Assembly: GCA_031292035.1 (NCBI GenBank)
Contig: JARLHX010000044.1
Coordinates: forward strand, 1 to 64,000
Reading direction: 5' to 3'
DNA length: 64,000 bases
Origin: Negativicutes bacterium
GTDB lineage: Bacteria; Bacillota_C; Negativicutes; Sporomusales_B; JARLHX01
Below, in pieces: positions 51,332 through 59,719 of the stretch (its first letter is position 1; the number at the start of each line of letters is the position of its first letter). The position numbers were made by a program, and so were the translations under genes. The notes under the pieces are model-generated. The model was given only the letters and a program-made list of their open reading frames with translations. It did no database searches and was not told the origin of the DNA.

Positions 51332-52258
51332 GTGGAACAAGCAAACGGGGAAGAACGAATCGCCGCCTTGGAACGGGAAAACCGCATTATCAAGAAAAAG
51401 CTGGAACGCAGCGAGGCCAACCGGGCGCTGGTGGAAGAGGCGCTGGCAAGCCATATCGAAGTGATTAGAGTCCGCTATGCCGAGGCTGAGGAATCACGCG
51501 ACGAGTATTGCGAGTTGAGCGCGAAACTGCGGGCTGAGATCGAGCAGGAGTACCTCGAAAAGGAAAAGATGAATGAAAAGCTGTTTCGGTTGGATCGTCT
51601 TAATCTAATTGGCGAGATGGCGGCCATTATTGGCCATGAGGTGCGCAATCCCTTGACCTTTGTCCGCGGCTATTTGCAGTTTTTTGAGGACAAGAGCGTG
51701 TTTGGCCAATATAAAGAAAACCTCGGGCTGATGATCGAGGAACTCGACCGAGCGAACTCCATCATAACGGAGTTTTTGTCGTTGGCTAAGAATAAGAAAA
51801 CCGCCCTGCGGGCGGGCAATCTCAAAAACATTCTGTTGGCTATCAGGCCCCTGTTGGACGTTGAAGCCATTCAGAGGGGACATGAGCTGGACCTTGAACT
51901 TCAGGATACTCCTGACATCCTTATGGATGAAAATCAAATCAGGCAAATGGTTATCAACTTGGTTCGCAATGGTCTGGAGGCGATGGTCAAGCCAGGCCGC
52001 ATGTCTATCAAGACCATTGTCGATGGCGATACAGTAGTATTTTCTGTGAAGGACTCGGGGATAGGCATCCCGGCGGAGATAATGGAGAAAATCGGCACTC
52101 CTTTTTTTACTACGAAGGAAAACGGGAGCGGTCTTGGGCTGACGGTAACCTCTCGTATTGCTGAGCGTCATCAGGCTTTGATTCAGTTTGCATCTTCCCC
52201 GGGGGAGACGACGGTCGCCATTTGTTTCCCAGTTTCGAGGCGGGGTGGTAAAATATAA
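51332..52258 (+). CDS. Soluble histidine kinase with N-terminal coiled coil
   Basis: A 308-residue kinase without membrane segments. A long coiled coil (residues 1-85, rich in E, R and K) leads into the phosphoacceptor H-box AAIIGHEVRNPLTFVRGYLQ (about 96-115, His about 101), resembling sporulation kinases. HATPase_c follows with NLVRNGLEAM, DSGIGIP and GSGLGLTV. GTG start after CTGGAGGGA. No regulator gene follows on the same strand; the phosphorelay partner must be elsewhere. Confidence 0.9.
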   Translation: MEQANGEERIAALERENRIIKKKLERSEANRALVEEALASHIEVIRVRYAEAEESRDEYCELSAKLRAEIEQEYLEKEKMNEKLFRLDRLNLIGEMAAIIGHEVRNPLTFVRGYLQFFEDKSVFGQYKENLGLMIEELDRANSIITEFLSLAKNKKTALRAGNLKNILLAIRPLLDVEAIQRGHELDLELQDTPDILMDENQIRQMVINLVRNGLEAMVKPGRMSIKTIVDGDTVVFSVKDSGIGIPAEIMEKIGTPFFTTKENGSGLGLTVTSRIAERHQALIQFASSPGETTVAICFPVSRRGGKI

Positions 52259-52346
52259 CTCCTCCATGTGTTTTGACGATGGATTCGTTCGTGAGCGGGG
52301 GTGAGGTGAAGTCTAGTAGGCGAGATTGGTGACGCGAGAATGACCT

Positions 52347-53036
52347 TTACATTGGGTTGAATCGATAACCAAAGCCCCATATTGTTTCGATGTACTCGGG
52401 ATTCGACCGGTCTTTTTCGATTTTTTTCCGTATTTTTTGGATATGGACAGCGACAGTGGCGGTATCGCCGGAATATTCATCACTCCACAGGGTGTTAAAG
52501 AGATGCTCCTTGCTAAAAACGATGTTTGGATTCGATGCGAGGAAAACTAAAAGTTCATATTCTTTTGTTGTCAATTGGATTTCGCTTGCGTTGACAAAGA
52601 CTTTATGCGAGGCAGTATTGATTTCTAATCCTTTATGTTGTATTACATCGGAAGCGGCCTTATGGCCTTTGAGACGCTCATATCTTTTAATATGGGCTTT
52701 GATCCTGGCTGTAAGTTCGGCAGGGCTGAAGGGTTTCGTCAAATAATCATCTGCGCCATAATCCAATCCTCTGATTTTATCAATATCTTCACTTTTAGCT
52801 GATACGACAATGACCGGTATTTCCTGGTTTTTCCTGATTTCTTTGATGATTTCATAGCCGTCTTTATGTGGTAGCATCAGATCGACGACGACAACGTCAT
52901 ACATACCGGAAACAGCCTTTTTCAGACCTTGTAACCCATCTTGCTCGATATCTGCTTTGTAGCCGTTTAATTGCAGATAATCGCGCTCCAGTTCGGCGAT
53001 ATCAAGGTCGTCTTCAATAATCAGAATACGTGTCAT
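52347..53036 (-). CDS. OmpR/PhoB family response regulator
   Basis: A 229-residue regulator: receiver domain with EDD (8-10), phospho-acceptor in VVVDLMLPHKDG (Asp about 51) and KPFSPAEL, then a winged-helix effector domain (LTTKEYELLVFLASNP and AVHIQKIRKKIE...GFGYRF). It overlaps the kinase gene by four bases. Direct repeats upstream of the operon are a fitting target. Confidence 0.95.
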   Translation of the reverse strand: MTRILIIEDDLDIAELERDYLQLNGYKADIEQDGLQGLKKAVSGMYDVVVVDLMLPHKDGYEIIKEIRKNQEIPVIVVSAKSEDIDKIRGLDYGADDYLTKPFSPAELTARIKAHIKRYERLKGHKAASDVIQHKGLEINTASHKVFVNASEIQLTTKEYELLVFLASNPNIVFSKEHLFNTLWSDEYSGDTATVAVHIQKIRKKIEKDRSNPEYIETIWGFGYRFNPM

Positions 53037-54211
53037 TGCCAGCCCTCACCTTCGCTGTTGCACAAAATCGGGAGCATGATAGTGAAACAAGTGCCCTCGC
53101 TTGTTATGCTGGAAACGGTAATTTTCCCTTGATGGGCTTCCACTAGTTCCTTGGCGATGGCCAACCCTAAGCCCGTACTTGCATAGTCTTTGGGCCGTTC
53201 GCTGTCAGCGCGGTAGAATCGGTCAAAGATAAAAGGAAGCTTGTCTGCAGGAATGCCTGATCCATTGTCTTTGACGTCAATGCAGACGAAACCGTCCTGA
53301 CGGCAAAGCTTAACCTGTATGGACAAATTGGTTTCAGGCCCGTGCTGAACGGCATTGCTTATCAGGTTGTTAAATGCCTGGTGAAAGCGTTTCCCGTCGA
53401 GACTGACCCAACAATCAGCTTCTAAGTTCACAGTATACTGAACCCCAATGTTGCGTTCTTCCAAGTCGAAGGTGTACTCTTCCATCAGGTCATCCATAAA
53501 GGCCCGAATATTTACGTCTTCATAGTGGAATTCCAGCTTTTGCATATCCAATTTTGAGAATAAAAAGAGATCATCAATCAGTTTATTCACGAAAATGATG
53601 TTTTGGTGGACTGTTTTCAAGTACTTGTTTCGGTGTTCGGCAGAGGTGGCCGTTCCGTCCAATAAAGCTTCTATATAGCCTTGAATTGTTGTTATCGGTG
53701 TCTTCAAATCGTGGGATATATTGGCGATGAGGGCCTTGCGATTTTCTTCGTATTCAGCCTGCAACTTTTCGCTTTCCGATAATCTGGCGGTCATTTCATT
53801 GAAAGACGCAATTAAAAAACCAAGATCATTTGGCTTGTCGTACTCAATGTTAATATCGTAGTTCCCCTTGGCGACCTCATCCAGCCCTTGTTTTAAATTT
53901 TCCATGGGTTTGAAAATTCTTTTTTCCAAACGCAGCAGGAAGAAAAACTGCCCAATCTCTTTGATAATAATTAAAGCGGCGAAAAAAACGCCGATTCCTT
54001 TGAAGCCAACCCAGCTAAACAATAGATAAAGGATGATCAGATTAAATACCAAGGCGGCAGGGCGGAGATAGCGGAAATACTTGTAGTGCCGCAAGAACTG
54101 ATGGGAATGCCGATGAAGTTCATCCAGATGGCGGAATTTTTCGTGAAGGTGGAGCCGGTCTTGACTGTCTGAGCAAAAACATGCGTGGGGGCGTCGCCTG
54201 TGCCTGAACAT
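53033..54211 (-). CDS. Sensor histidine kinase with His-rich N-terminus
   Basis: A 392-residue kinase. The first 50 residues are unusual: rich in His and Arg with two Cys (MFRHRRRPHACFCSD, then HLHEKFRHLDELHRHSHQF), about ten His before the first of two closely spaced membrane helices (about 53-90). HAMP, HisKA (IANISHDLKTPITTIQGY) and HATPase_c (NLISNAVQHG, DNGSGIP, STGLGLAIAKEL) follow. There is almost no extracytoplasmic loop, so the signal is probably sensed in the membrane or by the His-rich tail. A metal ion is inferred. ATG 54211 fits GGGTGAT; a GTG lies at 54220. Confidence 0.92.
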   Translation of the reverse strand: MFRHRRRPHACFCSDSQDRLHLHEKFRHLDELHRHSHQFLRHYKYFRYLRPAALVFNLIILYLLFSWVGFKGIGVFFAALIIIKEIGQFFFLLRLEKRIFKPMENLKQGLDEVAKGNYDINIEYDKPNDLGFLIASFNEMTARLSESEKLQAEYEENRKALIANISHDLKTPITTIQGYIEALLDGTATSAEHRNKYLKTVHQNIIFVNKLIDDLFLFSKLDMQKLEFHYEDVNIRAFMDDLMEEYTFDLEERNIGVQYTVNLEADCWVSLDGKRFHQAFNNLISNAVQHGPETNLSIQVKLCRQDGFVCIDVKDNGSGIPADKLPFIFDRFYRADSERPKDYASTGLGLAIAKELVEAHQGKITVSSITSEGTCFTIMLPILCNSEGEGWQ

Positions 54212-54266
54212 AAATATCACCCGTTTTTCTGAAATATCCTGTCACAACACCATTATATGGTATAGG

Positions 54267-54300
54267 AATGTAGGGCGCAAAATTTCCTGCGCCCTACATT
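54267..54300. terminator. 13-bp hairpin between the His/Cys-rich gene and the kinase
   Basis: AATGTAGGGCGCA pairs with TGCGCCCTACATT. It lacks a T tail on the minus strand, so it may weaken rather than stop read-through into the kinase and regulator. Confidence 0.55.
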
Positions 54301-54363
54301 TCTATAAAACAACTTTTTGCTTAATACTGTAAGCAGACCAAAACTTGTGCGCCATCACCTTGA

Positions 54364-55023
54364 TTACCAGACAAAGGATAATTCAGCCCTTGCCGTCAGA
54401 TCGTGCGCCACATTCTTTTCGTCTTTTTGGGTCCCGACAAGGGTGGCAACTATCTTCTCAACTTCGCAGTTTTTATTAATGGATAGCTCGACTACAAAAT
54501 CGATATCAGCCGCCTCGCCGAACTCTTTTAGGAAGGCATGCCGGTGATGGCCATGGCATGCACCGGCATGGTTTATTTTTTCGCGGAGCAGGGCCTTTGT
54601 ATCTTCAGGCAGGTCGGTGGCATTGAGCGAGATGACGCTGGTTTTGCCGTCCAGCTCTTTGGTTTGCAGGGCGGTTAAGATACTTAAGGCAAAGGCGAGC
54701 CTGGATAGTTGCCCCTTTAGTCCTCTGCAGCCATTGGCATGACCGGGATGCAGATGTCTGATGAATTCATGATGTCTGCATTCACCCGAGCGCAGCCTTG
54801 TGAATTCGGTATTGCTTTCGTGTTTTACGGTATTTCCTTCGTAATCCAACTCGGAGTTGATTTTGGCCTTGGTTTGCCCGGTCAGCAGGCTTTTTTCGAA
54901 CTCATTCCGGAGAGAAAATAGCTGGGCCTCATCTTTGTGAACCTGTACCATCAAGGTTCCGTTAAAAGTCTCTTTGTTTTTCATCGTCTTAACCACATCA
55001 TACAAAGCTTTGATTTTGTTCAT
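54364..55023 (-). CDS. His/Cys-rich hypothetical protein, partner of the His-rich two-component system
   Basis: A 219-residue cytoplasmic protein of no family that I recognise. Two metal-binding-like clusters stand out: ECRHHEFIRHLHPGHANGC (about 82-100) and HAGACHGHHRHAF (about 154-166). The flanks look alpha/beta with many charges, and no signal peptide is visible. AAGGAGG precedes the ATG at 55023. It is the first gene on the minus strand ahead of the kinase and regulator. Its promoter carries phased repeats typical of OmpR-family control. It may store, buffer or sense a metal such as Ni, Zn or Cu; this is inference. Confidence 0.75.
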   Translation of the reverse strand: MNKIKALYDVVKTMKNKETFNGTLMVQVHKDEAQLFSLRNEFEKSLLTGQTKAKINSELDYEGNTVKHESNTEFTRLRSGECRHHEFIRHLHPGHANGCRGLKGQLSRLAFALSILTALQTKELDGKTSVISLNATDLPEDTKALLREKINHAGACHGHHRHAFLKEFGEAADIDFVVELSINKNCEVEKIVATLVGTQKDEKNVAHDLTARAELSFVW

Positions 55024-55054
55024 TAATAATAACCTCCTTGTTGTTGATGAGGTC

Positions 55055-55060
55055 ATTATA
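55055..55060 (-). promoter_or_regulatory. -10 box (TATAAT, minus strand) of the His/Cys-rich operon
   Basis: A perfect TATAAT on the minus strand without a recognisable -35, which instead is covered by the TTAAAG repeats. This is typical of an activator-dependent promoter. Confidence 0.65.
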
Positions 55061-55070
55061 GCGAGAGATA

Positions 55071-55130
55071 TTAAAGCTGCTTTAAAGCATTCTTAAAAGT
55101 TTTATAAAAATGGTTAAAATCTTTTTAAAA
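55071..55130 (-). promoter_or_regulatory. Six phased TTAAAA-type direct repeats, response-regulator operator
   Basis: On the plus strand TTAAAG starts at 55071 and 55082, TTAAAA at 55093, ATAAAA at 55104, and TTAAAA at 55114 and 55125. Spacing is 11, 11, 11, 10 and 11, one helical turn. OmpR/PhoB-type regulators bind such tandem half-sites. They lie just upstream of the -10. Confidence 0.7.
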
Positions 55131-55317
55131 TAATGGTTGGTCAATTTTGGCTTAGCAATAATTTTTGGGGGAAAAAGAGTTGAGATTGTCCTCTGCCGTT
55201 ATTTTGTTTCGCTTTTGACGGTTAGCTACTATGTTATCATGATATAATAACGCAAGGGCGAAAGTGGCGGACCGGGAACCCTGCCTGTGATTATAACCGG
55301 CAAAGGAGGTCTTATCA

Positions 55318-55506
55318 GTGGCTAAGGAAACGATTCAGACCGGAAATTTGAAATTTGAACTGGCCGATTTAATTGGAAATGCAGAATTAATCATTACCGA
55401 CATGGACACCGGACATATTGTCACCTTGAGATCTGAAGCCATCAGTAGGACGCCTGGCCGCATGACGGCGCGAGAAATCCTGAAAGAATTCTTGCATAAT
55501 ATTTAA
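55318..55506 (+). CDS. Small hypothetical protein, 62 residues
   Basis: GTG start after AAAGGAGG. The product is a compact mixed-charge protein (MAKETIQTGNLKFELADLIG...) with no membrane segment and no recognised family. A hairpin follows its stop, so it is a self-contained unit. Confidence 0.75.
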   Translation: MAKETIQTGNLKFELADLIGNAELIITDMDTGHIVTLRSEAISRTPGRMTAREILKEFLHNI

Positions 55507-55509
55507 TAG

Positions 55510-55556
55510 GTGGCGTCACTGCATCCAAGAAGCGAAGCAGTGACGCCTCCGTTTTC
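55510..55556 (+). terminator. Terminator of the 62-residue gene
   Basis: GGCGTCACTGC pairs with GCAGTGACGCC, followed by TCCGTTTTC. Confidence 0.7.
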
Positions 55557-55607
55557 GCAAGGGGTGTAAACAGTCATACAACTATTACACTTAATGATCT
55601 TTAGACA

Positions 55608-55636
55608 TTGCCAAAATCGATCTAATAGTATAAAAT
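55608..55636 (+). promoter_or_regulatory. Promoter (TTGCCA-17-TAAAAT)
   Basis: Hexamers at 55608-55613 and 55631-55636. The transcript would run through an A/T-rich leader of about 170 nt into the small gene at 55813 and the structured region at 55974. Confidence 0.6.
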
Positions 55637-55812
55637 GAATATAGACATATAATTAAAAAAATTATTAATGTCGATAAAATTTTCTGAGTAATGAGCACTG
55701 GCCCCATTAAATTGAAAGAGATGGGGTTAGCTTGATTTACTTTCGCAAAAGCCATGTGAAATGACAGGCTGATAGCGATACTTTCAGCTAGCGGAGAAAG
55801 AAGGCAAGATTG

Positions 55813-55983
55813 ATGATTGATTCAAAGGGACTGACGATTTATCGGATGACCCCTCGGGAAGTCGAACAATTCTTATCGGCAAAGTATGGCGATAAACTTG
55901 TGGCAGTCAATGCCCTTAAGCTGGCAAAGCAAAATCAAAAGCGCGTCAACTATGGTCAAGGTTTTCGGGAAAGCACGTACTAG
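55813..55983 (+). CDS. Possible small hypothetical protein, 56 residues
   Basis: ATG seven bases after GAAGGCA. It encodes MIDSKGLTIYRMTPREVEQF and ends in GFRESTY. No family recognised. Its last ten bases lie within the candidate structured RNA at 55974, so the frame could be fortuitous. Confidence 0.45.
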   Translation: MIDSKGLTIYRMTPREVEQFLSAKYGDKLVAVNALKLAKQNQKRVNYGQGFRESTY

Positions 55984-56131
55984 GGCGGTAGACTCCCAGC
56001 TTAGGCGGGCTTTGCCCTGATACCTCTGGGGATAAGACGTGGAAATGGTTTGGCGGAGCAAAACCGAATGGCAGTGCCAGGTATCGCAGAAATAGCGCGG
56101 CAGGTTTGTATGTAAGCGAGAAAGACCAGCG
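55974..56131 (+). ncRNA. Candidate structured RNA with pseudoknot
   Basis: Several perfect complementary blocks fit one fold. CACGT 55974-55978 pairs with ACGTG 56037-56041. Within it CCCAG 55995-55999 pairs with CTGGG 56026-56030, and GGGC 56007-56010 with GCCC 56014-56017 around TTT. GATACCT 56019-56025 pairs outside this domain with AGGTATC 56079-56085, forming a pseudoknot. GGTTT 56047 pairs with AAACC 56061, and TGGC 56069 with GCCA 56076. A promoter lies 340 bp upstream and no convincing protein fills the region. I cannot name a family; raiA-motif RNA is one known class worth comparing. Confidence 0.5.
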
Positions 56132-56158
56132 CAAAACAGAATGGGGCTAGGAGGAAGA

Positions 56159-56317
56159 ATGAAGGGTAAGGATAATTGGTCATTCTACCAAGATTCACAC
56201 GGAACATGGCGATGGAAGCGGACCACATTCGTCGGTAAGGTTGTTGGCTACTCGCAAGGCTATCAAGACAAGGCAGATTGTATTGCCAATGCTAAAATTG
56301 TCGGTTACGTGGGCTAG
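56159..56317 (+). CDS. Small DUF1508/YegP-like protein, 52 residues
   Basis: ATG after CTAGGAGGAAG. The sequence FYQDSHGTWRWKRTTFVGKVV and the later GYQDKADCIANAKIV follow the pattern of DUF1508 (YegP), whose members fold as a small beta-sheet and helix unit of unknown function. Only one repeat is present. Confidence 0.7.
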   Translation: MKGKDNWSFYQDSHGTWRWKRTTFVGKVVGYSQGYQDKADCIANAKIVGYVG

Positions 56318-56446
56318 CAGGCTGATTTGTCTATAGCTCGATTCTTTATGCTCTCTTCGCGCAGGATGATGCAAAGAGCATAAAGAAGAAGCAGGAAGCG
56401 CAGTCCGATCTAAAGGCGAGGGACCGAAAGGGGTGCAACGCAGTTG

Positions 56447-56719
56447 ATGAAGACTCATGCTGCTATCGTAAGCATGTTGAGGACCCAGGAAAAAACCTTG
56501 ACAGCCGAATTCGGCGTCCGTGAGATGGGGCTTGTTTCGTCAAATGTCGAATACAAGCCGGTTTCCAGCGTTTGCTTGTTTGTCGGTGGGTTGGAACCAT
56601 CTGGTTTTGAGCGACTGCAATCTTACTTGGAAGAGCTGCTGGGGTTGACGGTTCAAGTGATTGCCAGAGCGAATGCCAACGGGGCTTTCCGTCATGTGTT
56701 TACTCAGCCTAGGCCGTAA
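56447..56719 (+). CDS. Degenerate MNT-type nucleotidyltransferase-like protein, 90 residues
   Basis: The layout of a minimal nucleotidyltransferase (helix, FGVxxxGLxSS strand, later FERLQSYLEELLGLTVQVI) is recognisable. However, the catalytic GSxARGxxxxxSDxD motif reads SSNVEYKPVSSVCLF, so the metal-binding aspartates are missing. It may be a decayed or repurposed antitoxin/toxin-like domain. No HEPN partner is adjacent. ATG 56447; the ribosome site is weak. Confidence 0.55.
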   Translation: MKTHAAIVSMLRTQEKTLTAEFGVREMGLVSSNVEYKPVSSVCLFVGGLEPSGFERLQSYLEELLGLTVQVIARANANGAFRHVFTQPRP

Positions 56720-56742
56720 CTGGCGACCTTGGCAGGGCGATG

Positions 56743-56771
56743 GCGGGTTTATGACCCGCTGTTTTTGTTTT
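56743..56771 (+). terminator. Intrinsic terminator
   Basis: GCGGGT pairs with ACCCGC around TTATG, then T-rich. Confidence 0.8.
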
Positions 56772-56956
56772 TGCGTCCTGCTTGCTTGTGCCGGATCGTT
56801 ACTAGATATTCACAGCCGATGATTTGTCTGATAGACCTATAATTTCGGAGGATTGTGGAAAAAACATTAATAGTAGGTAAGCAAGGAACGAAAGTTAAGG
56901 GGAAGACTAATTTTGTATTTGCATGCAGATAATATGGTTGTCCAGGAGGAGTTATT

Positions 56957-57127
56957 ATGAATGATGTAAAGGATATGCCCCAAGATACACCACAGGAACA
57001 GCCTGAAGGTCAGGGCGAAATTGTGATCTCAGAAGAGAAAAAAGCCCATCTCGATAAACTGATTGAAGAATTTAAGTTGACCAATCCGGCAAAAAATAAT
57101 AAAAAACGCTACAAAGGCATTTTTTAA
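56957..57127 (+). CDS. Small hydrophilic protein, 56 residues
   Basis: ATG six bases after AGGAGGA. An acidic, Gln/Pro-rich first half (DMPQDTPQEQPEGQGE) and a basic helical second half ending KKRYKGIF. Probably disordered in part. No family recognised. A hairpin terminator lies 114 bp after the stop. Confidence 0.65.
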   Translation: MNDVKDMPQDTPQEQPEGQGEIVISEEKKAHLDKLIEEFKLTNPAKNNKKRYKGIF

Positions 57128-57240
57128 TCTTTGGGCGAAGTTCTTGGGATATTGGCAGAACCGTTTTTTTCAATTGCGCTGTTATTCCGGATGCGGAAAA
57201 AAGGGACGTTTTGGAATTGGATAGTAAGTTTGACTAGCGG

Positions 57241-57270
57241 GCAGCTCATCAGCCAGATGTGCTGCTTTTT
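57241..57270 (+). terminator. Intrinsic terminator
   Basis: GCAGC-T-CATC pairs with GATG-T-GCTGC around AGCCA and is followed by five T. Between 57128 and 57240 no gene is visible. Confidence 0.8.
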
Positions 57271-57414
57271 GTCATTCGCTGGATTTTAGAGACTTAGCAG
57301 TTGATATCAGGCGCCAAGTTGCTTGCTATGAGGCGAAGAATCTATCATGAAAAAATAAATTATTGTATTATTATTCAATATTATTGCTAAAAATGTAAAG
57401 TTAGTGGAAAAATA

Positions 57415-57443
57415 TTGACTAGATTTTTTAGACAAACTATAAT
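57415..57443 (+). promoter_or_regulatory. Promoter of the riboswitch-chemoreceptor unit
   Basis: TTGACT (57415-57420), a 17-bp spacer and a perfect TATAAT (57438-57443). Transcription would start near 57450, 50 nt before the aptamer. Confidence 0.85.
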
Positions 57444-57499
57444 GTAGGGGATAAAGATTTACAAAAATCAACAAATAATTATAATATTTCCTAAAATGA

Positions 57500-57588
57500 C
57501 AACTTAATCATACAGGGCATACTTGTCGAAAGGCAAGGACGCAAAGCCATGGGTCTAAGGGGCGTGGGAGCCTACGATTGCCAGGTTG
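57500..57588 (+). ncRNA. Cyclic di-GMP-I (GEMM-I) riboswitch aptamer
   Basis: P1 is formed by CAACTT (57500-57505) with AGGTTG (57583-57588). The conserved core ACAGGGCA, the GAAA-capped helix CTTGTC-GAAA-GGCAAG, the joining sequence GACGCAAAGCC and the second helix GGGTCTAAGG...GCCTACGATTGCC all match the GEMM-I consensus. It binds c-di-GMP and lies in the leader of a chemoreceptor gene, a target class known for this riboswitch. Confidence 0.93.
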
Positions 57589-57627
57589 CACTTTTTTATT
57601 GCTACATTTATGTAGATTGAACAGTGA

Positions 57628-57650
57628 AGACCTGAAAAGGTCTATTTTTT
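57628..57650 (+). terminator. Likely expression platform terminator of the riboswitch
   Basis: AGACCT pairs with AGGTCT around GAAA and is followed by ATTTTTT, 84 bp before the chemoreceptor start. A second small hairpin, CTACA/TGTAG, lies at 57602-57615. The switch direction (on or off with c-di-GMP) cannot be read by eye. Confidence 0.7.
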
Positions 57651-57733
57651 GTGTCTTTTTTATTTAATAGGCTTTTGGCGCGAATTTGACATAGCGGATG
57701 AATGGGTATGAAAGAAAAATTGGAGGAAGACAA

Positions 57734-59719
57734 ATGAGGCTCACGTTTAATATAAAACAAAAATTAGTGGTCTATGTGACATTACTGATTATCATGGCCG
57801 TGGTGGCGGTTACATTGCCGGCTCTCTATTTCTTTTCGGATAACTTGGAAAAAGCTTATGAACGGCAAGCCTCGGTGGGAGTGGAAGGATTAAACCATGT
57901 TTTAGAAAATTATAAAACAGCGGCTGCCAATCAGGCCACCGTTTTTTCCCGGCACCCCGGGGTAATCAAGGCGGTTGAAGAACGGGATACGGCGGGGCTT
58001 CTGCGTATTCTCGGACCGCTGGCAAAAGACGCCGGCTTCGACTCGGTCACCATATCTGATGATAAAGGTGTTGTTATTGCCCGGACACATGACGCGAAAA
58101 TAGGCGACAGTGTCGCCAATCAGGCCAACGTGCAGGCCGCCCTCAAGGGAACGACTGTCGCCGCCATTGAACCAGGCACGGTAGTGAAATTATCTGTTCG
58201 GGCGGGTGCCCCGGTGAAAAGCGATGACGGGCGTATTGTCGGCGTGATTACACCAGGCTACAATGCCAGCAGGGACGAAATCGTCGACCAAGTGAAGCAG
58301 TTGTTCGGGGTGGAGGCCACAATGTTTCTTGGTGACGAGCGGGTTGCCACAACGATCATCCAAGATGGCAAACGGGTTATAGGGACCAAACTGAATGAGA
58401 CGATTGCCGACAAGGTGTTGAAGCAGGGACAAAAGTATAGTGGACATACCGATATTTTAGGTAAGGAATATGTAACGACATATATACCGCTTATGGGAGC
58501 AGACAAAAAGCCGATGGGGGTTCTTTTCGCGGGTCAGGAAATGGGCGGGTTGGTAGCCGAAAAGAGAAAAATGATGTTGGTTATTGGTCTGGTGGCCTTC
58601 TGCACTTTGGGAATTGGCATGCTTTTCGCGTTTTTACTGGCGAAAGGCATAACCAATCCGATCATCAAGCTGGTGGAAGGCGTCGGAAAAGTGGCGTCAG
58701 GGGATCTAACCCAAAAAGTGACGGTGGATTCCCGCGACGAGATTGGTGATTTGGCTAACAACTTCAACGGTATGGTCGATCAGCTCAAGGCGCTGGTGGC
58801 CCGGGTGAGTCATTTGGCGGAAAACCTGTCGGCATCTTCGGAGGAGCTTAATGCCAGCGCCGAACAGTCGGCCCAAGCTGCTGACCAGATCGCGATTGTC
58901 ATCAGTGATGTGGCAGCCGGTGCCGAAAAACAACTCGAAGCAGTTGATAACACCGCTTCGATCGTCGGACAAATGTCGGCAGGCACCCGGCAAATTGCCG
59001 CCAGCACCGACGCAGTTGCCGAAACCTCGGCTAAATCGGCCGGCGCCGCCCAAGAGGGCAGCAAAGCGGTGGAAAAAGCGATTACTCAAATGGGCCAAAT
59101 CGAAGAGACGGTTGCCCGCTCGGCCGAAGTCGTGATCAAGCTGGGCGAGCGGTCCAAAGAAATAGGCCAGATCATCGATACCATCTCCGGCATCGCTGGG
59201 CAAACTAATTTGCTGGCCCTAAACGCCGCGATCGAAGCGGCCCGGGCCGGTGAGGCGGGACGCGGCTTTGCTGTTGTGGCCGAAGAAGTCCGCAATCTGG
59301 CCGAGCAGTCGCAGGAAGCAGCCAAACAGATTGCTGGTCTCATCAACCAAATCCAGCAGGACACCGGCATTGCTGTTGTTGCGATGAGCGAAGGGAGTAA
59401 AGAGGTTCGAATAGGAGCGGAAGTAGTAAATGACGCTGGGCGAGCTTTTACGGGAATCTTCGCTTCATTCAATGAAGTGACCGCTCAGATCAAAGAAATA
59501 GCAGCAGCCATTCAGCAGATGGCCAGTGGCAGTCAGCAGATTGTGGTATCAGTACGGGAAATCGACGTAATTGGCAAAGATACAGCCGGTCAGTCGCAGA
59601 CCGTATCTGCCGCCACTGAGGAACAGTCCGCCACAATGGAAGAAATCGCTGCGTCAAGCAGGGCGCTGGCCAAGATGGCGGAAGAACTGACTCAGGCTGT
59701 TAGTGAATTTAAGTTATAA
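57734..59719 (+). CDS. Methyl-accepting chemotaxis protein under c-di-GMP riboswitch control
   Basis: A 661-residue chemoreceptor. Membrane helix about 10-32, a Cache-type extracytoplasmic sensor (about 35-275, with [16 protein letters not shown] and the [12 protein letters not shown] region), a second helix (about 280-302), HAMP ([21 protein letters not shown]) and the signalling domain with [21 protein letters not shown] 57734 has GGAGGA six bases upstream. It is paralogous to the gene at the left edge of the window. Its expression should follow intracellular c-di-GMP. Confidence 0.95.
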   Translation: MRLTFNIKQKLVVYVTLLIIMAVVAVTLPALYFFSDNLEKAYERQASVGVEGLNHVLENYKTAAANQATVFSRHPGVIKAVEERDTAGLLRILGPLAKDAGFDSVTISDDKGVVIARTHDAKIGDSVANQANVQAALKGTTVAAIEPGTVVKLSVRAGAPVKSDDGRIVGVITPGYNASRDEIVDQVKQLFGVEATMFLGDERVATTIIQDGKRVIGTKLNETIADKVLKQGQKYSGHTDILGKEYVTTYIPLMGADKKPMGVLFAGQEMGGLVAEKRKMMLVIGLVAFCTLGIGMLFAFLLAKGITNPIIKLVEGVGKVASGDLTQKVTVDSRDEIGDLANNFNGMVDQLKALVARVSHLAENLSASSEELNASAEQSAQAADQIAIVISDVAAGAEKQLEAVDNTASIVGQMSAGTRQIAASTDAVAETSAKSAGAAQEGSKAVEKAITQMGQIEETVARSAEVVIKLGERSKEIGQIIDTISGIAGQTNLLALNAAIEAARAGEAGRGFAVVAEEVRNLAEQSQEAAKQIAGLINQIQQDTGIAVVAMSEGSKEVRIGAEVVNDAGRAFTGIFASFNEVTAQIKEIAAAIQQMASGSQQIVVSVREIDVIGKDTAGQSQTVSAATEEQSATMEEIAASSRALAKMAEELTQAVSEFKL

